Assembly (NCBI GenBank): GCA_932521035.1
Contig: OW051493.1
Coordinates: 5,146,001-5,210,000 of the forward strand
DNA: 64,000 nucleotides
From: Oscheius dolichura
Lineage: Eukaryota; Nematoda; Chromadorea; Rhabditida; Rhabditidae
Reading direction: 5' to 3'
Part shown: positions 54,454-64,000 of the stretch, piece by piece
How the letters are laid out: the number at the start of each line of letters is the position of its first letter
Position numbering within the stretch: the stretch's first letter is position 1
Position numbers and translations under genes: made by a program
Notes under the pieces: generated by a model
Told to the model about the DNA's origin: nothing
Database searches by the model: none
The model's input: the letters and a program-made list of their open reading frames with translations, nothing else

Positions 54454-55494
54454 TCAGGCAGAGGCGTCGCTGTCTCCCGTCGTGTCGTCCTGGTCGCTGG
54501 CCTCCAGGGCACTGCTGCTCGAGTCCTCGTCGAAGGAGCACTTCCGCATGAGCATGTCCAGATATGCCACGGGCACGACGGACTCGTCGCTGATGTTGAG
54601 CTGTCTCCGAACCGCCGAGGCCCGCTTGCAACAGGCCTCCTTGTCCGCGAGGCTGGACATGGTCACCTGCAATCCGACAATAAATAATAAGTTGTCTGGG
54701 TGGCATCATCTCTCAATATCAGGTTTATTCGAGGGCTGTTTGTCTCGTCCGCCTCTCTTCCTCCCGATGCAAATGTCTCTCAAAACAAGTCATGACTCGC
54801 CTTATCTTTAAAATAGCGCCTCTTTCGCAACTTCCATGTTTACCCGTCTATTTATAAACCGGGGAGGAACTTACCGCGACATCGATGAATTGTCCGATCT
54901 CGTCCACATCGTCAAGGTAGATGCGAACATCGTCCGTAATGAATATTCTTCTCTTCTTGCGAATGGTTCCTAGTTCTCCCAGGGCCGCTGCCAGGGTGGC
55001 CCGGATATTGTAGACATCCTCGACTTCCGTCACCTGGGCCTCGCTGTACTTGTGTCCGGACATCTTCGAACACGAGTTAAAGATCAGTTGGCCACATCTC
55101 TGAAACGTCTCTCTTATCAACGAACGCCGTTGAAACACCGGCTGCCGATACACGATAAAGCTCGCCCTCGGCAAGCATTCTGCAACTTTTATATCAACAA
55201 CAAAACTTACGTTGGGATGCATAACTCGGAGCTTGAGGTGTCCTCGGGGGACATTGAAGTAGACGTCCTCCTGTTCGAAACAGGTGCCGAGGGAATCCGT
55301 CAGGTCGAAGATGGCATTTTCCGTGGCCTCGAGATCCTCGACACGGGCTTTGACTACCAAAGACTTGTGCATCTGTCTGGAAATACTCGATGAGGAAAGG
55401 GACAGGCAGAGATACATAATAATAATAGAAGGGGAAAGGCTTACGAGGACTCGGAGGGGTCATATTTCTGATGAAAATACTGTAGCTGCAGCAT
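54454..55494 (-). CDS. CYTH-domain protein (triphosphate tunnel metalloenzyme-like)
   Basis: The start MLQLQYFHQKYDPSES (ATG 55,492-55,494) splices to QMHKSLVVKARVEDLEATEN, then FEQEDVYFNVPRGHLKLRV. These are the CYTH opening (acidic ExExK usually; here VVKARV) and the QxDxYFxxPxGrLKLR motif. The next exon has SLIRETFQRC, then VEDVYNIRATLAAALGELGT and IRKKRRIFITDDVRIYLDDV with DEIGQFIDVAV, the KxR and RxHxDxVxxLGxFxExEV signature. The last exon gives VPVAYLDMLMRKC, like the SYxDLL ending, and an acidic tail. Family members hydrolyse triphosphates or form cAMP (CyaB); the first glutamates of the metal site look altered, so activity is uncertain. The intron at 55,143-55,211 has two candidate acceptors; one removes a well-conserved ASFIVYRQP stretch. 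Confidence 0.75.
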
Positions 55495-55548
55495 AGCGTT
55501 ATGTGTGAGCGAGCGGGTGGGGGTGGGCGGTCTCTCGCCTGCCGCGCT

Positions 55549-55556
55549 CTTTATAG
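55549..55556 (-). promoter_or_regulatory. TATA-like element of the CYTH gene
   Basis: CTATAAAG on the minus strand, 55 bp before the CYTH start codon and next to a GC-rich block. Initiation would be expected near 55,520-55,525. Confidence 0.45.
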
Positions 55557-56978
55557 TCGAGTAGAAAACAGCGTGCTATCTCCTCCTACAAATGCTGCGG
55601 GCGACCGAGAAACAGTTTGGATGGGAAGTTTAATGTGGGAAAGTGCTGGAAGAAGTAAACAGGCTCTTATCCGCCACTTATCACCGGCACTGGCCACCGA
55701 GGACACCCCGTCAGCTGCAGCTCGAGCAGAGACGAGATATCACGCTGGACACAAACTGAACGGGGAATGCCCTCTCCTCCCTTTCGGCGAAATTATTTTT
55801 TTATTTCAAGTCGCTTTTGAACAATAATAAAGCATAATAGTGTGTATTTAGCTCGGAACATCTAATCAGGACCCGCCATAAATGGGTTTTCCTCTGGAGT
55901 GTGACTGACTTTCGAACAATAACACAGCTGGCAGACAAACAACTTTTGGACAAGAAAGGACAGATTCAAAGGCGAGATACATACTCCGGTGGAGAAGGAG
56001 ATCACCGATGGGCCGGGCAGATGCGTCTTCGTGTGGTTACGCTTCGGCGACGACACGCAGCTGCCGTCCGCTTTTTGTGTATGGCTTTCTTTCACTTTCG
56101 CGACTGACTCAACCCGCCGTCATTCTGATGAAAATCAACTGGATTCTTCGGTAACGAAGGCGTGAAAAGAACGTGGACCGTATATAGGGGGATATCTCAA
56201 TCTCGCCCTCGCAACTGACAGATAAGACCGGGGCAAAGTGCAATCCGCGAGGGAGGTAAACAAGGGCAGTTGGCAGGGAAGAAGAACAGAAACAATGGAG
56301 ACAACTGGTACCCACGGCAGCCCCTACACTTCCCCTTCTCCTCTTTCTACTCATTCCTACTTGTTTGTTTCATTCTGCAAACGGGTCAAACGTCAACGAA
56401 AGGAATCGGCCAAACCAAATCCAAGGACATGGGTGGGAAAGTAACTGGTTTAGGGAGGACAGCTATCGCTTGACCAAAGGCTGTGATCAACAGAGAAGAG
56501 CGATGGCAGCGTGGGACGGGAGACTCTCAAATAGGTGCAAAAGTGTAAGAATAGTACAGTGGGGGAGATGTCCTCGGCTCGTGGGGAGCACGTGAAAGGG
56601 AACGGCGACGGCCGGAGAAACGGGAAGAGGAGGCGGGGTGCAAACACTGAGGCAGTGAACACTTTCAACGGGCAACAGAATAAATTCATCCGGGGTCAAA
56701 TTCGCCAAAATAGAAGGCGGATGGCGGAAGACAACAGGCAGCGTCTGAAACAGACACCGCACAATCAGAGAAGAACTTTGTCCGAGGGGGTTCCCCCCTT
56801 ACACAAAATTTCAGTCTCGTCTGGCACAAAGAATGATCACGCAGAGGAACTTGGTTTGGATCCTCTTTCCCGGTGTTGTTTACCATCTCGACCGCAACAC
56901 AGAACATAGCCGGGTGTGGCAGAGAAAGGGAGAAGAAGGGCTAGTCTCATGTTCATTGACCGACAAGTTCTCTACTGG
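55557..56978. other. Intergenic region, 1.4 kb
   Basis: No credible gene. Frames at 56,238-56,909 lack family features and splice support. The left end is the CYTH promoter side, and the right end is the 3' flank of the GSK3-like kinase. Confidence 0.4.
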
Positions 56979-58030
56979 TTAGTCGTCCTCCTCGCTGTCG
57001 CCGTCCTCCTCCTTCGTGGCCATTCCCAGCAAAGGAGGCAGCTGGCCGCCGGTGGACCTAGTCGGCTTGGTCTTGAGTCTGTCGAAGAACTTGATCTTCA
57101 CACACTCCGCAGCCGACAACCTCTTTTTAGGGTTGTAGACAAATACTCGTTGGAGAATCTCCACGGCATCCGGGGGGAGGTCGCCTCCGCTGTACTTGTC
57201 GAATCCCTTCGGGGTCGGCCTGGAGGTCCTGGGGCGGGAGACCAGCATGGCCTTGACGTCTTCGTCTGTAGGGTAGCCGAAGACCCCCACCAGCAACTTC
57301 ATCTGCTCGGCGGCCGACTTCCCCTTGAAGAGCACACGTCCGAGGATGAACTCCGCCATACAGCAGCCAGCGGCCCAGGTGTCAATGGCCGAGGTGAAGA
57401 ATTTTGTACCGAAGACAACCTCGGGTGCACGGTAGTATCGGGTCACCTATGTTTCTCTCAACTTAAAAAAAAGACTAAAAGTACCTGGTATGTCTGCTCC
57501 TCTGGTACTTCTTGGTCCGCCTTCCGGGCGTTTCCAAAGTCTCCGAGCTGGAGGATGCCGGCAAGGTGGTCAACGAGGAGGTTGGCCGGTTTGATGTCCA
57601 AGTGGACAATCTTCTTCGTGTCCAGGTAGGCCACGGCCAGGAGGAGCTGGTAGCTGTAGAGGGTGGCATCCAGAAGGTCAAAACGGACCCCTCGATCTCG
57701 CAGTTTGGCCATGTCGTCCGGCTGGTAGTCCAGCACGAGGCAGTGGACCTTCTGCTTGTCGATCATCTTGGTGTAGTGATAGAGGAGACGGACCACGTTG
57801 GGATGGTCCAGTTGGGAGAGGATCTGGATCTCCGGGTGTAGTCCGACGATCGGCAGGTTGTTCGTCTCCTCCCAGACATTCTTCACGGCCACCAGCCGCG
57901 CCTCCGGACTCTTCAACACGGCCCGGTAGACGTTGGAGAAGCGGCCACTGCCACAGATGCGGTCACTCTCCATCACGATGGTCATTTGCTCGGAGGAGCC
58001 GGGGCCGTGGACCCTGTGGACGGAGACCAT
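56979..58030 (-). CDS. GSK3-like protein kinase with altered HRD motif
   Basis: Two main exons (58,030 to about 57,485, then 57,446 to 56,979) give about 340 residues, essentially just the kinase domain. The Gly loop is CGSGRFSNVYRA, the ATP Lys is in ARLVAVKNVWEE, and the helix-C Glu in LHPEIQILSQL. LVLDYQPDDMAKL corresponds to GSK3's VLDYVPET. The catalytic loop reads IVHLDIKPANLL, i.e. HLD instead of HRD. LGDFGNARK keeps DFG. TRYYRAPEVVFGTKFFTSAI and DTWAAGCCMAEFILGRVLFK match GSK3. VFVYNPKKRLSAAECVKIKF ends the C-lobe, followed by an acidic tail. GSK3's activation-loop Tyr aligns with TYQVTRYYRAPE. Nematodes have expanded GSK3-like kinases in the male germline (e.g. C. elegans gskl-1/-2); a similar role is inferred. 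The start follows an unpaired CTAACAG. Confidence 0.85.
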
Positions 58031-60282
58031 CAAGCCGGCTGGGGTGTTCTGTTAGAAATGGCAGGATTTGAGCGGATCTCCCTGATCCAGCGGTCTCAAC
58101 AAAGGAAAGGTTGGTCGGAATTCCCGAAAAGTCTCAACGGTGCGAGTCCAGCAAAGCCCTCCAAGTGGGTAATCACTCCCGGCTGCTGCCGGTGAGCCGT
58201 TTTTCCTTCTCCGGTTCCGGTCCGTTCGCTCTGTTTGTCAGGGGGATAAGGGGATGGTCAATCGTATTTTCGCCTCCTCATTAGCCATCCCTCTCCTTAG
58301 AAGTTCTTCTTCCCCTCCCCCGCCCCATGTAATCCCCCTATCACTCCCCCTAATGCTCTTATTCTTACTCTCACCTCGCCGACAGCTGCCCCCCGGAAAT
58401 GATGACGCGACCCCGTTGTCATCATTAGCCCGCGTGTCCTGCTAATGTCCAGAGCCGAATTAATTGAAGAGCCTGACCCCCGGGGCAATTGTTTGTGGCC
58501 GGCTCTCCTTCGCCGTAAACCCACCGATCTCTCTTCTATTACATCCGTCTTTGATCGCAGCTGCGGGTGGCCATTTCGATCTTTATTAACCACTAGTTTT
58601 AACGTACTCCTCTCCTTCACTCTACTCTCCTAGCCATCCTCTTGGTTTAAATGGAATCCTCGTATATTAGCTGGCCGAGAAGAAAGAAGTCCCAGGAGAA
58701 GAGACCTTCTGCTTTACTAAAGGGCCCGTTTAGGAAAGGTCATTTGATCCGAGTACTCTATTTCTACCAATATCTCACTTTCCATTTTAATCACCCTCAA
58801 AAGGCGTGTCTCCTAGAAACCACAAATGGATCCCCTCTAAAAAAGGCGGTATAAAGTGGATATAGTAAAGCTGTCCTCGTAGCTGCCCGGGTCGTTGTCA
58901 GGTTTGACGTACGGCGTTCGCTCCGGGTAGGACATCTTGGAAATTGTCTCTGGTCCTCTCGAATCGGCCCGTTCTCTCCATCTTTCCGGATCAATACGTC
59001 CGGTGGTCAATGGCTCTCTCTAGTGGACACTCCATAAATGTTTCCCTGCCACATCTGTTCCCCCGGCAGCTTACACGTCTTTTTGGCAGTCGCCGCCTTG
59101 TGGTCTCCCAACTTCCCACGCCACCTGCAACAACAGGTCCCAATTACCCTTCCCGGACTCTGCCCTCTTGTTTCAGAGTCCCCTCACAATTAGCTATTTT
59201 TTCCGGCTGAATGCCGTCGTCCTGTCCCCCTGCCCACCTCTCCCTGCCATTTGCCAGGAGCCCTGCTTTGTTCTTTCCTTTGAATTTTTGAATCCTGTCA
59301 CACTGGCGGCCAACAGGCGTCACTTAAAACCTGGACACCGGCAAGACAACAAAGGCCACAGTTTCTTCTTTTCTCTGTGTGTTTTCCAAACGTCTCCCGG
59401 ATAGTGTCGTCAGCTGTATCAGTCTCCCTCTCCCCGTCTGTCCCCCCTGTCCGTACAGTCGAAATCCCCCCGTAAATCCAGCCGTGCCCTCTGATCGACT
59501 GTCGTTTTCCCTCCCGTTATGCTAATTTCAATGTTGCTACCGGCCATAAACTGTCTCGCTTACCTTGGGCCGGCTCCAGTTTTCGTCCCCATCCCCCCTG
59601 ACATAATGTCCTCTGACATGCCAAAAAGGGAAAAACAAAACCGGCCATCCAATTCAGTAACCCCCTCCACCCCTCCAGAAAAAGCCTTCGCTCTGTCTGC
59701 CAAAGAGCTTTCTCACCATTTTTGGCAGCACGATGTGTTTGTCTTCTGAGACGTGAACCCACTGTTTGCCTATCTCTCCTCTTCCCCTCCGGGCTCCTTT
59801 CCAGCTGTTCCTTCCCTGTCCAGCTTCTCTTTTGTCTCGAGACACCTCCTCTGCCCATTCAGTATCCCCCAACCGGTATTGCCCCATCCTAATACGATCA
59901 CTCTTGAAACAGCCTTACTCGCTACCGCCTCCTCCCGGCCGTTCGTCCTCGCTGGAACTCGTCGGATTTCCTGTAAGCTCTTTGTGTCCGGGGTGGGTGA
60001 ACAGCTTCACGCGTGGTTGTTGCCCATTGTCGCCTTCCCCCCAAGACCCCTCCTGATCCCCCAATCCGTGTTCCATTTCTCCTCCTCACTCGACCCCGAT
60101 TCCCTCCTTTCCCTCTCCTTCTCTCGGAATAGACGGACCTTCCCAAGGTCGCCCGATAAATTGGCTAAAGTCTCCTGTCCTGTCCTTGTGTCCCCTAATG
60201 GGCTGGGGTGTGACAGAAGTTGATCTCTCTCATCTTCACCCGTCTCCGCTCTTGTTCTTCTCAGTGTTAATCGTCTTAGGCG
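58031..60282. other. 2.3-kb intergenic region between divergent genes
   Basis: T/C-rich on the plus strand with long pyrimidine tracts and several TAATTA/AATTGA cores. No supported exon on either strand. It carries promoters for the GSK3-like kinase and the ephexin gene; distant 5' exons of ephexin are possible. Confidence 0.4.
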
Positions 60283-63200
60283 ATGCCGCCTCCTCAGGAG
60301 GGCCGGTCGTCTCCACCTCCGGCGACTGTGGTGGCCTCGCGCGTGCGGGACATTGCCAGGAGGTGCGTTGTGAAGAGTGAAGAGGACAAACAATCCCTTT
60401 TCAGGTTCGAGCCCTCTTCCGGTCAACCAAAGCGGCTCGGGAAGTTCCGGCTCTGCGAAGGCAACAGGTTCCGCATTAACGAGCACGGCCAAATGTTTCG
60501 AGTCAGGTCAGTTCACCCCCTCCCTATCCCCCATCCCCTCCTGTTTGTTTGTAATGGTCCGTCCGTATTTTCGAAGTAGTGTAAACATGTAAGGCGTCGA
60601 GTCATCCCGGACTACACCTCACAAAAAGATCGATCTCAATCTGTCGCCGCAGGGAAATTGCCTTTAATCCGCAAATGGGCGTAGGTTAACAATCAGTATG
60701 CTAATCAGCCGCCTTCCTCCCGATAATATGCGAGATTGGCAGCTGGGCGGAAGAGGAGCCTCCATTGAGTGGGTCCCGTTCCACACATTTGATCAGCAAA
60801 CGATAGTACGATCGCCATTTGGACAGTTCTTCTAGTCACTCGGAACGGGCTGTCTCTTGTCGTTTATCGAAAAAGAGCGCCCATTATCATGCGCAGTTGA
60901 CTGTTTCCCTCCGGGCCGCCGGTCAGGCCGTAGCTCCCCGACATGAGGTCAGCCTCTTTGTCCCCGTCTAAGTCTAGAGATACAAATTGGCTCTTTTCAG
61001 TCATCCGGTTCGTGTTGGAATTGTTCGCAAGAAGAGTTCTCTGAAGAAGAGATCCAGCAGCGAGCCGGGCACCCCCCGAAAGGAGATCCAGCTGAAGAAG
61101 AGCTTCACCAGCCATGACGTTTCCTCCGAGCGAGGAAGCGAAACCATCGAAGTGAAGAGAGACTGGGCTCCGACAGAGCAACATCCTTCGTCTGACAGCC
61201 TCGTGAGGTAAATGTCTCTTCCTCCACCAGAACTATCTTCTCTGTTCAGATCCCGAGGCGAAAAGCCGAAGCCGCCTGCCAAACCGGCGCGACTCCTTCT
61301 GCAACAGCAGCAGAAACCCCTATGTTCCCCGTCGTCCGAGCCCTCAACATCCACCTCCACCCCTCCAGTTACCAGAAGGTTGGCGCCCCCAGCAATATCA
61401 GCCCGGTTTTCAAATTGAAACGCATGGGATAGGGGAGGATTACAGAAAAAGCCGACCAGTTGGTCAAACTGCCTCGCCCGGGGTCTATCCAGTCCCAGCC
61501 GCCCGTATTTGTTGCCTAAAGTGTATCCTTGACCTTGTATCCTCCAGTTACCGGAAGTACTGCCATTTTATTACCTTTGCCCTTTCAGTGCCCGTCCCCG
61601 AGTTCCTCCCCCAGCTCCTCCTTTGCCGCCTTCGAAGGAGAGGCTCGCCAGGATACCCAGCCATCGACAACAGCGACGGTCTCCTCCCAGGTAATTCTAT
61701 CCTCCTCATATTTATACTGTTTGTTAGGATGGCTAGGCAATCTTCGGATGATATTTATGAGAAGCTGCCCTCCCCGGAGAATGGGGAGGCACCGATGATA
61801 ATCACACGGGCTGAACCAGTACGGGTAGAAGATGTTCCCCGAGTGCCGACCATTCCTCCTCCCCCGCGGCCGGCCGATTCCGAGCCGGACGACGAGATCT
61901 ACGAAGAGATATTCTACACCGAGAGAAATGAAATCCGTCTTCGAGTAGGTCGACAACCCTGCTCCCACCCGATCTTTCAGGAATCCCAAGAGCCCCAGCC
62001 GTGTACCTCCACCTCCTCCAGTGACTACGGTAGTATGAAATCTCAAAACTACGTGACCAACATCTATTGTGGCGAGAAATGGTACGCCCTGTCCCACCGC
62101 CGTCCATATTGTACTACTCTTTCAGTCCGCCTTCCTGTACTTGTGGTTCTTGTTCCGCGAGGAGGAGGTTCTCAGCGTTACAATCGCCTATTGCCCCGGA
62201 CAAATCGTTCCATTTGGGTACTCTAGCCAGGTATTTTTCCCGTTGACAAATAGTCTATTGTATCATTTTCGAAGAACGAAGAAGGTCCGAAGACCCGTGA
62301 GCGGGATCGAGCTCGACAAATTGATGAAGTTCAAGAGCGACATCCAGCTGAACTTTAGCAAAAAGGTCGGGCATTTTGTGCGTAGTTGGACTATTTACGT
62401 TCAGTTGGGCCAGCTCCGTCAGAAGGTGGGCGAGCGTCGGCCTCGAGTGGAGACCGTCAAGTGCCGAATAGACGCCGACGGACTGGACACCGACAGGAAC
62501 GGCATCTACAACGACGACGACTACATCTACGGTGACGACTGGAGCTCGGATGAGGGTGGGTGTCGGCCGCCATCCGTACGGCTAAGACAATGTTCGGCCC
62601 GGCCCTATGTTTTTGAATTACGCATCGGCGTCGCCGTTTACTATCACGCCCCGGGCTTCGCTGTACAAATTTTTCATTTTTCATAGGAACGGCGTCCTGT
62701 TTCAGAAGACAATGACCGCCGGAGTTCCATGTATAAGGAATTAGAGGAGCAGCTGAACAAGGCCTTCCCCGTCAACATGAGCTCAGGTTGGTTCGCCCCG
62801 TGCCCCTTGCCCAGCCTGCCCTTCCAGAGTCCGACTACGAGTCCGCCGACTTATTTCTGACCGAGCCAGCCCCGCGGCCGGAGTCTCTCGCCCTGAGCCG
62901 TCTCTCCCTCAATAAAACACAAAAAGTAAAAAGGAGTAGGGCGGGGAAGGACTCGTCTATTTTAGGAGGAACCTTCACCAGACTACGATTACTCACGACA
63001 GTACACAAGCCGACTGACGGCAGGCCAGCCTCTCTACCAGATTTATATGCTCCAGGAGCAAGAGAAACTCGTCGACGACACCGTAGTCATTCAGAATGAG
63101 CCAGCGGAAGAAAAAGACAAGGTCAGTATCCCTCTTCCCCGTTCGAGAATTTTATTCAGTCGCGTCGAGAGTCTTCTGTCTCGTCTGACTCAGGCAGAGG

Positions 63201-64000
63201 AGCCGACTGCTCCACGGCTTCTGCTCTGACATCGAACACCTCGATGAGACGGGAGCGACTGATAGCTGGGAGTCATTTCGGGAGCCAGAGGAGTCTCTGG
63301 TGTGAGTTGCCTGAGGTGAAAGCAGCCGGATTGTTGGAGTCGTTGGACGAGGAGACGAAACTCCTCCAAGAAGCGTTCTTCGAGGTGATCACCAGCGAGG
63401 CCAGCTACCTGAGGTCGTTAAACATCCTCATCACTCACTTCATGGCTAGCCAGGAGATGCTCGGTAGGGAAGGTTGTCCGCCGTGTCTATGCCCCTATTC
63501 AGGGTCCAAGTCAACCCTCTCCGTAATCGGAAATGTCGATAGGAAACACCTCTTCAGCAACATCTTCGCGGTTCGGGACTGTAGCGAGCGTCTGCTCTGC
63601 GACTTGGAAAGCCGCCTGGAGGAGAACCTCGTCCTGGATGATGTGTGTGATATTCTGCAACAGCACTTCAACCAGTACTTTGATGTCTACGTCAAATACT
63701 GCTCGAACCAGGTGAGAAAAAATGAGAGATATCCACACTCCTCTATTCAGGTGTACCAGGACAGGACACTGCGAAGACTGAAGACAGAGAACAGTGCATT
63801 TCTAACGGCCGTGTCCCGTCTGGAAGGAGACAAACAGTGCCAGGGACTCGACATGAGATCCTTCCTGATGCTCCCCATGCAAAGAGTCACCAGGTAGGGT
63901 GTCTTCCCCATTCAACTCCCCTTTCATCTCAGGTATCCCCTGCTCCTTTATGCCGTTTTGGATCGTCTTCCAACTGATTCTCCCCGCTGTGAGACGGCCA
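60283..64000 (+). CDS. Ephexin-type Rho guanine nucleotide exchange factor (5' part, continues past the right edge)
   Basis: Begins MPPPQEGRSSPPPATVVASR just after an acceptor-like CGTCTTAG. A long disordered N-terminal region follows: basic/Ser stretches (IVRKKSSLKKRSSSEPGTPR), Pro-rich (KPKPPAKPARLLL, IPPPPRPADSEPDDEIYEEI) and acidic (DGLDTDRNGIYNDDDYIYGD). The Tyr/acidic motifs (DDEIYEEI) could be kinase or SH2 sites. The DH domain starts near 63,300: LWCELPEVKAAGLLESLDEE, LQEAFFEVITSEASYLRSLN, HLFSNIFAVRDCSERLLCDL, ENLVLDDVCDILQQHF and SFLMLPMQRVTRYPLLLYAV. The LW.ELPEV..(S)GLL...EE.KLQEA.FEVITSEASY arrangement is the ephexin/NGEF signature (C. elegans EPHX-1). It should activate Rho GTPases downstream of Eph receptors in neurons or muscle. 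The PH and SH3 parts would lie outside the window. Exon borders between 61.4 and 63.2 kb are tentative. Confidence 0.82.

Noticed and set aside
1-64000. CRISPR array, prokaryotic operon, phage or viral insertion
   Set aside because: Spliced genes, animal-specific families and polyadenylation signals occur throughout. No regularly spaced repeats with unique spacers, and no viral structural or replication genes were seen.

Overview
This is a gene-dense animal nuclear window carrying about 17 protein genes on both strands. Most introns that homology lets me place are only 33-46 nt, with GT..(T)TTCAG/TTTTAG borders. Many start codons sit a few bases after an unpaired splice-acceptor-like TTTCAG/TTTTAG, which suggests spliced-leader trans-splicing. 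These traits, plus same-strand gene pairs about 170 bp apart and a divergent GSK3-like kinase, make a nematode the best guess. A nematode outside Caenorhabditis is likely; the exact lineage is not resolved.

Layout. 1-741 (-) is the 5' part of a PACRG-like gene cut by the window edge. 1.3-2.2 kb and 5.3-5.9 kb (+) are paralogous four-membrane-span LAPTM-like genes with matching introns, separated by an AT-rich island of short inverted-repeat elements. 6.2-7.6 kb is an unrecognised Ser/Pro/Arg-rich gene. 8.5-10.0 kb encodes the histone stem-loop binding protein SLBP. 11.8-12.8 kb is a divergent homeobox gene, convergent with a nucleostemin-type GTPase (13.0-15.1 kb, -). 16.2-18.8 kb is procollagen lysyl hydroxylase (PLOD). 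19.0-20.3 kb is a probably secreted protein of a family I cannot name, followed directly by a 700-bp mariner-like MITE. An AT-rich housekeeping cluster follows: ATAD3 (-), dynein light chain roadblock (-), deoxyhypusine hydroxylase (+) and DAP3/MRPS29 (+). Then come a small secreted-peptide gene (28 kb, -), pyroglutamyl-peptidase I (29.7-30.3 kb) and 3.7 kb without recognisable genes.

34.0-51.4 kb is one very large secreted protein gene. It has a signal peptide, seven PAN/Apple-like Cys modules, a single ~8.9-kb exon of Thr/Glu/Ala/Ser-rich repeats with about 23 Glu-Gly-Ser-Gly motifs (candidate glycosaminoglycan attachment sites), and three more Cys modules. Its repeats show recent internal duplications. 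The right end holds CEP104 (51.8-54.3 kb, +), a CYTH-domain protein (54.5-55.5 kb, -), a GSK3-like kinase with an altered catalytic loop (57.0-58.0 kb, -) and the 5' part of an ephexin-type RhoGEF running off the window.

Functional themes. Extracellular matrix: PLOD and the giant proteoglycan-like protein. Cilium/centriole/dynein: PACRG-like, CEP104, roadblock. Mitochondrion and translation: ATAD3, DAP3, DOHH, nucleostemin. Housekeeping genes lie in AT-rich DNA and the rest in GC-richer DNA. The most striking items are the giant EGSG-repeat protein, MITEs that fit inside a minimal intron or abut each other, and signs of trans-splicing and operons. All identifications come from reading the sequence without database searches.
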